Part shown: positions 40,721-55,878 of the stretch, piece after piece
How positions within the stretch are numbered: position 1 is the first letter of the stretch
Layout: each line of letters opens with the position of its first letter
Assembly: GCA_018292915.2 (NCBI GenBank)
Contig: JACVVK020000056.1
Location: 1,698,501 to 1,762,500 of the forward strand
Origin: Batillaria attramentaria
Taxonomy: Eukaryota > Mollusca > Gastropoda > Batillariidae
DNA length: 64,000 nt
Reading direction: 5' to 3'
Notes under the pieces: model-generated
The model's database searches: none
What the model saw: the letters and a program-made list of their open reading frames with translations, nothing else
What the model was told of the DNA's origin: nothing
Position numbers and translations under genes: made by a program

Positions 40721-41353
40721 GTGATAAATCCTTCTGTGCAACTTACTTTTAATGATAATAATAATGATGATGATGATGATGATAATAAACATTCATTACT
40801 ACGTTTATATGCATGCACAGAATTACACAAAATACAAGCACACACTTGCACGTACAAACATACAAGTACAGTACATACAAATAGAGGCCAAAGGATAAGC
40901 ATGCTAGAAGGGTGCAGTATCACTATCAGTTACACAACTGCAAATGTTATGATACAGGTTTAGGTTGCAGACTGCCAGAATGTTGCAGCTTTAATTCATT
41001 AAGTCATTTCGTGGGATACTCAGTTGCAATAAATCTGTTGAATATTCTTTTTAAATCATGCTGCAGTGGTATTTTAGCTATTAGAGTTTAGGTGAGTGAG
41101 TGAGTGAGTGAGTGAGTGAGTGAGTGAGTGAGTGAGTGAGTGATTGAGTGAGTGAGTGAGTGAGTAGGTGAGCAATTAGGTGAACGTGACTTACATGTTG
41201 TGGAATACAGTGTGTTATCATGGGTGGTTAGACTGGCAGAGATAAGACACTGTGGGTGAATCTGGTTGTAGTAAATCCCTAAATGATTAACTGACGGTTT
41301 ATATGTATGTGCGGCGTATTATATTTGATTTGACACTTTGTTCATGCATCAGA

Positions 41354-41434
<81 letters not shown>

Positions 41435-43038
41435 CATTGGTATGTATGTATGTACTGATGTATGTACTAGATATATGCGTGTACGAACATGGGGGAGCCG
41501 GTGTAGTCGAAAAATAACACTGCGGGGGGGAAAAAAACACTACAGGAGTGATTTTTTCCGCAGTAAAATAACACTGGGAGTGTTATTTTCCTAGGAAAAT
41601 TACACTCCTGTAGTGTTTCTTTCCTAGGAAAAATACACTCCCAGTGTTTTTTTTTATTTTTTATTTTTATCCTGGAAGTCTTTTTTGCCTCCTACACCGG
41701 GACGGCCGAATGGTAGAGCGTTGGACTTCCAATGCTCGGGTCGTGAGTTCGAACCCCGGCTGGTGCCAAATATTGTGCTGGCTCTTTCGTCGTTGACCCC
41801 CCCCCCCCCCCCCCCCCCACACTGTGTCTTTGATATCACCCGTATGTGGTGGAAAAGGACGTTAAACTCCCAAGCACCCACCCACCCGTGTACGAATGAG
41901 TGTAGACACAATCAGCCAGTACGTATGTGCGTGCGTTTGTATATATATACGTTTTGAGTTAGTTTTTAATATTTTCCTATGCCCCTAGAGGGTGGGAATA
42001 AATAAGTTTTGACACTTTGAAGATTAGAGACGAGACAAGATGAGATGTACACAATCATGTCAGTTTACTACTTTCCTACGAGACCCCGGACCATAAGAAT
42101 TTCCCCGCTATAGGGCGGATGGGTGGGTGTTTGGGGTGGTGGGGTGGTTAACGTCCTTTTTCAACCCACATACCAGTGATATCAAACACGGGACAACGAG
42201 AAGAAAGCCAGCAGGAATATTCAGCTTCCGGCCGGTACTCGAACTCACGACCCGAGCATTAAGAGTTCAAACTCGAGGTTAATTTAACCCACGGCTACGG
42301 GCCTAACCCAGACTAGGACAAAAGAAACCCCAAAACGAAATTAAGCTAAAAAGGAAGCAAAGAAAGAAAGAAAGAAATCCTTCTATAACGGGATAGGCAC
42401 CTTGCTGGAATGGACCCGCTTCCTGATTTAAAACTAAAAACAACAGAAAAGTAACCCTAGAGCTAGTTTAGTTCGAGGTTAGACTCTAACTCTGGGCTAA
42501 ACTCCCTAACCCCGACTTTTATATGCGGGCCCAGTGTTCTAGCATTCGGCTATTCCGCCCCCTCGCACCCCTTCCCCCTTCCCCAGCTATGGGATAGCTA
42601 AAGTTTTTTTTTTTTTTTATCTCTACTGTAATATCGTTTATTTTACTAGTGGCTGCTGTGGAAACGTCTACAGTCAACAGAACACTACACTGATTCTTGT
42701 CGTCCTCACTTTTGCAGGTCAGATCGGAAATATGACGGACAGACACTGAAAGCGTTGAGACGTGGACCGCTTCCCCAACTCACCTCGCACACACGTCAGG
42801 TGCTGAAGGAACTGGGCATCAGTGCTCAGTCTTCGCAGGTTCTGGGCGATGACGCTTCAACCGCTGAACGTTCTTTTCGGCCCAGGTAACTCTGGCGCAT
42901 AGTTATATGACATGCCTTTCCGGTGATGACAATTAAAAGAGAGAAGAATTGATTGATTTTGTTTGTTTGTTTTTCGTTTTCTTCCCTCTACTAACACAAG
43001 AAGTGTTGCAAATTGAATTTACAACCTATAATTCAATG

Positions 43039-43108
<70 letters not shown>

Positions 43109-45391
43109 GAGGCGGAGTGGGACTCGAACCTGACATCTGGCATTGGCGACTAAAATTTTACATGTTCACTGTAATTTTGTTTTCCTAAACATTTCTTTAC
43201 TTCTAGGTTGAGACAAACGGAAAGGAGAGACAATGGAGGCAGAAGTGAAGCGGTCCTGCCCGGAAGAGGAGACGAGAAGAGTGACAGAAACACCCGACGA
43301 GACACAGGACAAGCGAAAGAGGGCGGAAGCGCATCAAGCGAAAAACAACCCGCCAGGTCCTACCAACGCAGACAGTTCTTGCCTGAAAATTTCACCAGCG
43401 TCGAAGAACCAGACGTGCTTACCATGCAAGTTCTTCGGGACGTCCGAGGCTTGGAAAACTTGCTGAAGTCCACTGTCTTATCCCCGACCGACTCTCAGAA
43501 TCTCCTGAAAATCCTGACCAAAATCACCAAAAGTCAGCATCGTGAGAGCGTCTTGAAGATCCTTCAAGCTGTCTGCGCGTCTCGCTTCTTGGACAGTCAC
43601 CTGCCCGTCCTCATAAACACCTTGCAGTCATCCCTCAAACCCAGAGCGGTTGCAGAGAAGCCCGAAGGCACCCCGGAAGAGGTCACTGTGATCAACGCTG
43701 TTGCAGGGGTTCTCCAGCTCGTGTCGAACATCTGCCGGAAGCTCCCATCGTCCGCCTCCAAGTGTTCCCTGCTCCTTACCTATCTCAGCAGCGCTGAAAG
43801 AGTAGTGTCGGTCGTCAGGAGTCGATTTCCAAATTTTGACGAACTTGTGAGAAACCTGCAGGCGGAGTGTGATGACTGCGCCACAATGATGAGGGACACT
43901 GCTCAGCAGAAGAGGAAGGAGACAAGACGAACTCAGACAGCCAGGAACGAAGACGACGTTGCTCCGCCTGAAGACTTTGCCAAACTGTCGATATTCCCAG
44001 ACTTGCATGACATGGACTGGACAGAAAAGCCATTCCTAAGGTATTGTCACGACCCAGTCTTGCCTTCCAACTCACACACATTCACACACGCAAATAACCA
44101 CTCGCTCCCTCACCGCTCGCAGCCATACAACACAAGACGCAGAAAACGCTGGGAATACAATACGAAATCTTTACCACAAACACTCAACACTTGACTACAC
44201 ACACATTTAACACATACAATAAGAATCACAGCACCAGCACTTCCGTCTGTCGCGGAACGTGACAGGCGGCTTGATGGTAACTACTGTCTAATTACCAAAA
44301 CTAGTTGATAATACAAACGTGATATAATTAACAGTCTCTATCCCTTAAACTGGGAAACTATCTGGTGGCCTGGTCTTTGGCAGTTGGAGGAGTACGTAAC
44401 GAGTGTATACGTCCTTTCTCCCGGAACGGACGCCGCCGTCTTCAGGGTGGAGAAGGCCCACGTAGGTAAAACTCTCGTCCCAACTCGTCAGGTGGTCCAC
44501 GGGTACCAAGTGGCGTCGACACGATACGCGCCTGCGTGCGTGGAGGAGACACGTCCGACCGTCAGCCTCAGTGCAGCCCTCGACCCGTTACTCTGGACCC
44601 CAGCCAGACCGCTGTTGATATAAAATAGTCCGTGACGTTCCATCAGAAGTGGACACAGATATGCATGACATACACACTCAAACGCAGTCCTCAACTGTCT
44701 TACAATGTGCTGAGCCACCAGTTAAAACTACCGTCACAGTAATGACAAGTCTTACACTACATAGAGTTAAACATGCACCTTTAAAGTAACCAAAGTGACA
44801 ACAGTTACTTACATCAACGTACTAGCAAAATACAATTTAAAAGCTTACCCCTAACATAGGGCAACCGTAACCTGCGTGAATTGAGCAACAAAAGGAAACG
44901 CTCCGTGGCAGTGGCGATATCACTGCTAACTGCCCCAGTTTATATACCTGTACCCGTGAGCACTACTCAGCTAACTCCAGATACAGTGGCCCGAGTCGCA
45001 CGTGGGAAAAGGGATCCCGGTGACACACGTGCCTCAAAACGCTGTGTCTAGGGAAATACAGTTCAGTATTATGTCAGGAAACACGAACCAAAGCATGTTC
45101 ACACAAAATATTTGCGCCAACGGCGGTGTTATAATCTAGTGTTTGTCACCTATGAAAAACACTGACATTTGGTTCCTGACAGGTATGTATAATGGTGTAC
45201 TTGTGTCCGACAGAAAGAAATGCGCAGGTAAAGAAACTGACGTGCTTTTATCCGACAGATAAAAAACAAAACGTTCATAGGGTGTACATGAGGTATACCA
45301 TTTTTTTTACACAGCTCTAAGAAACACTGTGGAGACTTAGAACTGAGATATAAGGTTGGAGACTGTATGGGCTTTTCCGTACACAGAGATG

Positions 45392-45458
<67 letters not shown>

Positions 45459-45466
45459 CGCGTTGT

Positions 45467-45504
<38 letters not shown>

Positions 45505-45507
45505 TGT

Positions 45508-45565
<58 letters not shown>

Positions 45566-47249
45566 CCGTTCATTCATTCAACATAGCAAAGTGGTTCGTT
45601 GCAGGGCTAACAAAGCAGCAGGGGCCTTCAAAGATGTTCACCATTATCTGGACGTACAGTTCCGGCTGCTGAGAGAAGACTACATCCGCCCTCTGAGGAA
45701 CGGCATCAGGGAATATCAGCGTGCCAAGAAGTTCGGAGAGGCCATCGCCAAGAACTTTGATTTGAAGTATGTATATAGAGTTTTCACAATGAGGTGCCCC
45801 CGATTACGGAAAATACACCACACGAGTTTGTTGATTTCGACCGTAAAACTGCGAGTTTTAACGAGCAGTTTTACGGTCGAAATCAACAAACGAGTGTGGT
45901 GTATTTTACGTAATCGGGGGCACCGAATTGGGAAAATTATTTATACCACGTCCCTACCTGCATTTCAAGTCTTTGATTTGAAAGCTGACATCGGCAATCC
46001 AAATGCTTCACGCGACATCACTGACTGAGGTGCTTTACCTCGCTTTGTCCATAGGCTTTGAGGAGTCAGCTTTTCCGTTTCGAAGCCTCCGTCTTAGTAG
46101 AGAACTGGAACTAAGCTTACGCTTGTCACAAACACGACCGCTTGTTGATAACACGCAGCAAAAGATCAACAATTCCACGTCAAGCGACAGGCAAAGCTCC
46201 TTCGTCCCCATTTCCGTACGAAGTCGAACTACGTCATGTCGTGACGTAAATTATTCTTTAGTCCCTTTTCGCGTCATATTGTGACGCAAATCCTTTCACC
46301 AGAACACACTGCTGGAACACTGCTAGGGGTAATACCTGTTCACTCTTTAAGGCGATGTCACACTGAAAACAAGTTTCCCTGCTACGGTCAAGACATTCCT
46401 ACCTTACTAGACACCCTTTTCTTGTATGTAGAACTTCAATGCGTATGAAGTACCTCTGGATGGGGTTTCTGGGTAAAGTCGATGTCTCTTTTCCTTAAAC
46501 ATACATGTTGACTGAGCGGATACGGGAAGGTGTCACTTGACACTCCGCCACGGCGGCTTTCATTGGTTGAAACACAAAACATGTTTTCGGATTTTAGGGC
46601 AGGCTCTAAAACTGAAAACACGATCGAAACAGTGTTTTGAAAACATTGTTGTGAAGTATGTCACACGACAAAACACACTGTTTCGCAGCGAAACATCTGA
46701 AAACAATGTTTTCAAGTGTTTTTTGCCCTCCTCGTGTGACATGGCCTTTAGGTACAGCCATAAATACACGCGTGGTTGTCATGGGTACAATGTTTATACC
46801 ACATGTGCGTGAATTATGGATTTTATACCATGACTTGTAATAGTGGTTAGAGTGGTATAAATCACTTTATTTCCTTTGTATTGTTTTTTTTTGTATTTTT
46901 TTTTTTTATAACATACATGCGCGAGAGCATAGTCGTTTACCTGACTGTTAGATGGCTGGGTTATTCATAGGGACAAAATCTGGCGTTATCCATTCAGGAA
47001 ACACACAATACTATAGGCTCAAAGAAAACCACGCTTCTCTAATATTAGTACATGTCGGTTTCAGGGTGGTAAACGGACCCTTTCAATCGTTCTAACCGAC
47101 AGCTGAAAATCCAAAGCGTTTTTCCTGTGTTGAATTTCGAAAAATGAGGTGCTATGGCGTGGGATCCTCGCTGATATGCGGTACAATGATGTGGAGCGGC
47201 ACAGCACCGGAAAAACGCCCGTCCGTTTTGTTTTACCCTCGCCGGCTCG

Positions 47250-47339
<90 letters not shown>

Positions 47340-49564
47340 ATTTACATAAACAATGATACACCTGCGCTAGTCCCATGAGTATGCTCATCATAACTGATAT
47401 CATGATTTTGTGTATAATTATACAGTCGCCCCCGTTAGTGGACGACTGGAGTTTATTTGCCCCTCCTGCGCATGGCTGGTATACATTTGCACCCCCCTAA
47501 CGGGCGAACTATATCAACTGAGCCTTAGTAAGTGACACGTTTCCTTCCATTTAACCCGCGCATAGTTTCATTAAGAGAAACAGCTTAACGACCTTAAGAA
47601 TAAAGTTCTGGCTAAAATGTTCCCATTGACACAATGACACTCTGCATCATACCGCTAGAAAACAAAGTGATCACTCATCTCTCTGTTTTTTTTTTTTTTT
47701 TTTTAAAGACTGTACCACAGCGTTCGCGTCATAGGCGTCAAGTGCACTGAGATCCTGCAACACAGTCTTCAGTTCGACAACACCCAGTTTCAGAACGTCA
47801 ACTGGAATCACTCCAAGCGGCTTCAGTACGGGAACCTGGTCTGTCTCACCCCTGATGACTTCCAAACCCTCTACTTTGCCGTCATCACCAACACAGACGT
47901 TGAGGATCGTAAACAGGGCATCGTGCAGGTCACCTTTGAAGGACACTTGGAGGAAATTCTGGAAATGTCTACTGACACGGTTTTCACGATGGCCGAGACA
48001 CCGGCTTTCTTCGAAGCCTACAGGCAAGCTCTGAATTACCTTTCTCTGGGTGCTTTGAAAAGTTTGGGTTTTTTTTACTTTAACAAATAACTTGTCGGGT
48101 CCAAGAAAGCATAACAAATCAGTTATTACAGCGCGGTAACCTATCAATACATAACATTTCTAAGCTTAAAGATAAATTAAAAGAACAAGTGAAAAGGAAG
48201 AAATAATACAAAAAATAAAAAATAAAATTCATCGCACCACTATAAGTGCTCCTCTTCTCACTTGTTGATTGGTTTGTTGGTTATAATACTTTTATTATTC
48301 CTTTCCATTATTTTTTTTTATATACCTGTGGCTGGGGTTAATGGGTAAAGTCGATGTCTTCTTTCCATAAACAAAGAAGATAGAGCTAACCTCGACTCGT
48401 GCATGAGAAAATTTAACCCTAGAGCTAAATTAGATCGAGGTTAGACTTTAGCCCGGGGCTAAAATACCTAACCTCGAGTTTTACATGCGGGCCCAGGGCC
48501 CAGGCGCAACGACACGTGCATGGTGAGAACATGATGCAGTGAAATGGTGCTCAAAGATGCAAACAGATGGGATTTAAGATTTGTCTTGAATGTTTCAAGG
48601 GAGAGGTGTCTGGTGGAGAGAATGAGAGCCGGCGCATGTTTTGGCTTATTTTGACTTTTTAGCATAAATTATAACAGTAGAGGTTAGGAGAACGATTTCG
48701 CTATATACAGTAGAGTCATTATAGCCAATCAGCTGTCGGAATTTCTCAAAATTTTGCAATAATTATTATGATCATTACACATCATTGTACCGATTATTAT
48801 TATTATTATTATTTTATCATTATAGACACGTGCTTGAGGGACTTCAGCAAGTCACGACCCTTCCCATGCACCGTTACATCGTGGAGTGCCATGGAGATGT
48901 CAAGCCTCCAAGCTATCTGTTAGGGCCGGGGTCAAACAAACTGAACCTCACCTCTCTCCTGAAGGAGGGAAGCAAATACGACGCGACTTCAGTGTCAGCT
49001 CAGTGGCCACCGATTTGCGAATTGGAACTGAACGAATCACAGGTGTGCTTTCATCTTCACTATCGTCCTTTTCCCCCATTGCTGACGTAAGGAAAATTTG
49101 GGCGAAACTAATGGGTTAGGCAGGCCCATTATCTGGTAAAAAAAATATTTGTGATTAAGGGTGGGTGGGGTGGGTGTTTGGGGATTTCACGCCCTTTTCC
49201 ACCACATACGGGTGATATCAAAGACGGGGCAACGATGAAAAAGCTAGCACAAATATTTGGCCCCAGCCGGGATACGAACTCACGACCCGAGCATTAGAAG
49301 TCCAACCCTCTACCATTCGGCCACCCCGGCTCCCCTTGTGATTAAGCTTTGAAATTGCGAACGAAGTTTTACAAAAATCGGTTTTCGGCAGCCGTCAGCA
49401 GAAATGATAATCAAAGGACGAAACTTCTAATTACTTCAGAAACATCTGATTACGACATTGCAATCATAGTTGTTATTAATTTAATTGTGATATTTTTAGA
49501 AGACACGATAATACTCCATATAATACTTTCGACTAGGCCCACTTACCTCCTCCTGATTCAGCTG

Positions 49565-49630
<66 letters not shown>

Positions 49631-52600
49631 ATATTTGTTGGTATGAGTGCGGGAGTATGCGCATTGAGTCACTATGTGAGAATTTTGCGCTATATAAGTA
49701 CAAATTATTATTATTATTATATAAAATATAATGAAACTTTGGCAAAGAATAATCGCACTTTAGATCCGGATGCAGCCCTAATAACAACAACAACAACAAC
49801 CAAAAACCCCTTGGCTTACAATGACAATAACATGTACCTCACAGCACGCGTTTTTGGTTGCAGCTCAAAGCAGTCCAGACTGCCTTCACTAAAGAACTGG
49901 CCATCATCCAAGGTCCACCAGGAACCGGCAAAACCTACGTTGGTCTCAAGGTTGCCAAGGTGCTGCTGGACAACAAAGACGCCTGGACAAAACCGGACAG
50001 TTCTCGACCTATCCTGGTCGTCTGCTACACCAACCACGCCCTGGATCAGTTCCTAGAAGGCATCCTGAAGTTCTGCCCCAAAGGAATCGTTCGCGTTGGA
50101 GGCCGAAGCAAGAGCGAAGCTTTGGAAGCGTTCAACCTGAAAGCCATCCGCGCCAACAAGAGAAGAGATGGAGAGGTGGACTGGTCAGTCTGTGGTAGTA
50201 CCATAAATGCCTACAACGCCATGAAAGAACTCGGAGAGAAGGTGGAGGCAGCTTCAGCTTTAGGCGCAGCATTGTCCAGAAGCGTGCTTAATGAAACTGT
50301 TCTACAGAGCAGCATGCTACCCGGGCAATACGATTCCTTGACAAACACCGGACCCAACGCTATCTTACCAAGAAGCAGTAGCCTGATGGTGGACTGGCTT
50401 GCCTTCGGGAACACCTTGCTTGGGCAGGATGAGGAGTCAGACCCGTACACCTTGTTGAAGAGGGAAGTGACAGCACATATCCTTGATGGCACAGACATCC
50501 GCAGCAGTCCAGAAACAGACCTCCTCGAGAACCCTCGCTCCGTGTCTTACAGAGTCCGCGCGCAGATGTACAGGTTTGCTTGACGTTTCATTTGTATTGC
50601 AAATGTTTACCTGTTTTACAGTTTATAGACTCTGTTTGCTTCGAGTGAAATTTTACAAGCTCATCTTCCAACATATCTATAGACTGACGAATCGCTCTGG
50701 GCTGTTTACACAGTTATAGCCCCTCAAGGCTTGGCACTGAGCTAAACAAACGCAAAGCAAAAAACGAGGCACTGCTACACTCGCTGACTAGAAGACCTCT
50801 GGCCCGTTTCATTTTTCTTTCGTACAACCAGCAGATGTCAGCACACTGAGTTCTATTTATCATTAAGATACACTATTTCGAGCGAGAGTAAATACCCAAC
50901 CACTCCGGTGGCCGGGGACGCAAAACATCAGCTTGATCAAGGTTCCTGTTTCACTCGAGCCTACGGACGCACTCTCGAGCGGAGCTGTTCCCAACCAAAA
51001 TCTGCATGTCGTCTGTGATGCCTAGCAGTCTTGGGGGTGAGTGAGTGAGTGTTTGGGAGTTTTCCGTCCTTTTCCGCCAGGTATGGATGATATCAAAGAC
51101 GGGGCAACAAGAAAAAGGCCAGCACTAATATGAGCCAGCAGAGATTCGGACTCACGACCCGAGGATTGGGAGTCCAACGTTCTACCACCATTCGGCTATC
51201 CCGGCTCCCCCTAGCAGTCTTGGAATCGGCGTGTTTAACATAGAGTAATATTAAGAGTTTTTTTCCCCAATTTGTAAATGAGGATGTGCCTTTCATCATT
51301 CCTTTCTGATCTGTTCAAAAAGGGCATGGCTGAAGCTGGTGATCGACAGGTCCATGCAAGGAATCAACACACCAGCAGATCAAGCAGTCGCCAAGAGACT
51401 GCATGAAATGGCAGCAACCGAAATCTTGCCCGACGATCTTCTGAAGCCTGTTGTGGACCCGGAACTCTATTCCGCGATCACGTCGACCATGCTTAAAGCC
51501 GACAACGTATTGGCGCAGTACTGCATACGAGCATGGCTCGGCATCAACATCTTCTCGCCCGAAGTTGTGGCTCACATCGTGAAAGGCATGGACGACAACT
51601 GCGACCAAAACGAGTTCACACCAGAGTCTGTCTTGTCTCTTCCCCGCAGAACCAGAGTTCGGCTGTACAGGTAAGCACGCGTTATCTCTCAAAAGCCCTG
51701 CAAAAATCGCAATTTCACTTGAAAACTTCAGGGCCCGTATGTAAAACACGAGGTTAATTTAACCCACGACTACGGGCCTAACCCAGACTAGGACAAAACA
51801 AACCCCAAAACAAAATTTTATTAAAAAAAAAAAAGAAAGCAAAGAAAGAAAGACAAAAATCTTTCTATAACGGCATAGGCACCTTGCTGAAATGGATCCG
51901 CTTCCTGATTTAAAAAAAAAATTAACCCTGGAGCTAGTTTAGCTCGAGGTTAGACTCTAACCCAGGGCTAAACTCCCTAACCCCGACTTTTACATGCGGG
52001 CCCTGATCACTGGAAGCCTCTACTGCGCAATCTGCAGCGGTCTCGGGCCCAGTGCGGAAGGCCCACGCCTTGCGTAAAAGCGGCTTGAAGTGGCTCCTAC
52101 TAGTGTGCAGTGGCTTGCTCTTTTTAACACGTCTTATCATATAGTGGGCAGGGGATGGTCGAGCTCGCGCTCTTAAGAGTTATGTTTAGAAGTGTCAGCC
52201 CAAAATTAATACGCGTGGGTTACACGCATTATTGTTTTCATTTCATTTTCGTTTTCCTACAGCGATTGGCGGAGAGCCGTGGGGTAGCCCTTGATGTTTG
52301 ATGTACCTCCAAGGGAAAGGTCGTTGATATTTTGGTAAACAAAAGGTGATACCCACGTAAACAATGCCCGAGTGCCTATCTAAAGCCTACCAGGCTTAAA
52401 ATATTCCACTGCCCTTGACATTGCGGTAAACCAGCCAGTCAGGTGCGGTCCGATGAGCGCTTGACTTTCGTCTACTGTTTCCTTGCTGCGAAGCCGTGAA
52501 ATCGTTCCGGATATAGATCAGCCGAAGATTACGTGCAAACGGTACGTAACTGATTTGAAATCATTTTATGACTATCACTAAATAGCAACAAGCGCCTGCT

Positions 52601-55600
52601 CAGACCGATTTTTGGCCAATTTGTGGACACAGACCTCGCAAATCCAACAAAAGATTCGTCAAACGGGAAGTCGTCTGCTGCTGTGATCATTTCTGCAGCG
52701 GCAGGTAGCTGTGTCAGCACAGCAATACTGGTTAGAACTCTGGTGCAAGCAAATGATAAGAGAACGCATAGAAATGGCGCAAACGTTTCGCAGATGAACA
52801 CGACAAGCTGCCCAGACAACGAAACAAACATTTCACGTACATATCTATACCAAAGAAGTCAAGGGAAAATTTCAAGCGGGAAATGGCCATTCCCCGATTT
52901 CACACGGAGCGACGTTTGCACCAAACCGTTTTGTAGCTGTGCACCAAAGCTGAAGCTTGGTTTTACAACTCAGCTTTATGCAAAAACTCGGCTAAGAACT
53001 AAGAACTAAGGTTAATCATTAAGGTAGGTTTAATAAACTGAGATGACACCATTAGGGCAGTTTCATACGTGCCAAACGCACAAATAATGCGGCGATACAT
53101 GTACTGTTCAACAACGAGCTTCGGCCTCAGGTGTGCTTCGTGCAAATAGCGCCTCATAGATTTACCTCTGTAAAAAAAGCTTGCACGGGAAGCTATTAAC
53201 TGTTTCCGAAATATTGGTTTTCTTCTCTGTCACTTCCCTCACACTACACCTACGGCCCTACCCCTGAAACCCAGCCTATAATACATGTAGTATAATGTTA
53301 CATGACATTCGTTTAAAAACTCTGCAAAGTGTCGCTGTTTGCACTGGTGAATTAACAGCATCACAAAAAGGAGCAATGTGCCATGATTTAGGCAGTTTCC
53401 TTAACTCCTACAAGTTCACTCCCTTTCATATCCGACTCAGAAGTCGGTTGGTTCATCCCCAGTCCCTGACAAAGAGTGAGTGGGTGGGTGTTTGGGGGTT
53501 TAACGTCCTTTTCCACCACATACGGGTGATATCAAAGACGGGGCAACGATGAAAAAGCCAGCACAAATATTTGGCCCCAGCCGGGATACGAACTCACGAC
53601 CCGAGCATTAGAGGTCCAACGCTGTGCCATTCGGTAATAATAATAATAATAATGTGTATTCTATAGGCGCTTTACCCAATTTCATGAATCGGCTCAAAGC
53701 GCCGCGAACTGAACCTAACACGCACGCTCACGTGAATCACACACATTCTCTCACACACCGGACATAAATACATTACAATCACGTGGTGCGAAGGGTCAGC
53801 TCAGCTATTTAAATTTCGGAATTTAGACTTGCATTTATTTTTCAAATTTGGTGGGCTGAACATTTCCAAAGCAGAGGGGGAGGAAGCCGGAGTACCCGGA
53901 GAGAACCCCCGACGATCGGCCCGCATGAACGGTGCCACATACGAGAAGGAAAAATTCTTTGCCCCGAGTGGGACTCGAACCCCTGACCTCTCGCATTGGT
54001 GACAAGTCCCTTAACCACTAGACCACCGACCACCCCGGCTCCCCTCCCTGACAAAGAATTACTGTATAATTCTTGAAGCATACTGTTCAGCTGCACTTAA
54101 AATACTCATAAGAGGCCAGCAAAAGCGTTGGTTTGAGTAAAAATGACAAAACATGAGCCTACAATGTTCAGTGGTGGTATTTGGGAGCACTTTTGTCAAA
54201 AATGGCTGAACTGGTGAGAGTTAAGGGTAGGCACTGAGCTGCAATACCGTGATTCGTCCATTTTGACAATGTCTTTAAAGTGCACACATCAGAACAAAGT
54301 GTTCTATCGGTTTTGTTCAAATATAAACAGAAAGTAACAATACAGTAAACCATATCCCGTATACAATGCGCATTAAAATGCTAGTCTCGTAATTGTGAAA
54401 CGAATAAAACACATTGTTGGAACAAAAATAACCATGTTGCACCTGCCCGCAAGCAAAATAATGATCGGGAAAAGAAGTTTGAAAAACGGACAGAAGAGCT
54501 CTTTGACCTCTTCAGCACTTTGTCGATATGTTTTTCGTAAGGATATCGCACCTCAGTGCAAGTAATCTTTTGTAGGTTCTGGCTGAACGCGATGACAGAC
54601 AAATTGAACATGATTATGAAAGCAGAAGAGAAGAAAGGCCGCATGAAGTACTCGCCCAAAAAGCTGCTGGAGAAATCGCAGAAGCAAATCTTGTCTGACG
54701 AGGAGCTGGAACCTGTGGTGGGCACCAGACTTTTCTCTGCCATCAAACGCGAGATGACGCAACGTCTAGAGCGGCAGAAAAAACGCTGCATCCGTGCGTG
54801 GCTTGGGCTGTCTGATTTCTCACGGGACCCCCAACGCTTACAGGTGGGGACTGTTGCTTTTCATTAGAAATAGTAAAATCGTCTAGTATGTCATGTAGGT
54901 ATGTTTGTAACTATGTTGACATGTTTCACCTCACACACTTGCACTATTTTTTTTTTTTTTTTTTTTTTTAGAAATAGTAAAATCATCTAGTATGTCATGT
55001 AGTTACGTTTGTAACTATGTTGACATGTTTCACCTCACACACGTGCACTATTGTTTTTGTTTGTTCTTTTGTAACATATGCGATGTGCAGTTTGGACTGT
55101 TGTGATTTCTTCCGCCCTACATGTGTTTTTGTAATTCTGTACGTGTGAGAATCATGTATGATGCATTATTTGACATTCCTCCATACCCCAAATGGGGAGA
55201 AAGGAATAAAATCTTTGAATCTTTTTTTTTAATCAACTTTTTTGCGTATTTACAGACTGTATACAAAACACACACATAAATTAAAAACAAAATAATACAG
55301 CAGCAATATAACGAAATCAAACAAACCAAGAAGCGGATACGAAGCAAAAGCAGACAGGCAGGAAGGACAAGAAAATAAAGTTAGATAAAAGTATACACAC
55401 CTAATTAATCACACACACACGCACATACACAGAGAAGGCAGTGGTACAAAATGATGCATTTGAGCATAAAGCGAAGCAACTCAATTATGTAGAGTGTGAT
55501 TACTTGCAATAGTTGTGTCCCTAAGTTAACAGCCCCCCCCCCCCCAACAAACAAACAAACAAACAAACAAACAAAAACAAAACACACCCCCCCCCCAAAA

Positions 55601-55789
55601 AAAACAACAACAACAACAAACAAAAAAAAACAAAACAAAAACAAAACACCCCCCCCCCCCAAAAAAAAAAAAACCCAAAAAAACAAAGAACAAACAAACA
55701 AAAACAAAACAACAACAACAAAAACTAAACAACAACAACAATAAACAAACAAACAAAGAAACAAACAACAAAATAAAAGAACACGCGCG

Positions 55790-55878
<89 letters not shown>

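Noticed and set aside
44384..44623. Possible extra exon between c2 and c3
   Set aside because: c2 and c3 join directly in phase and match b1/b2; the frame shows no family similarity.
47671..48147. 158-codon open frame on the minus strand
   Set aside because: Shadow of exon c4, whose plus-strand reading matches gene B exon b3.
52623..53009. 128-codon open frame in a gene C intron
   Set aside because: No family resemblance, no splice partner and no copies seen; likely chance.
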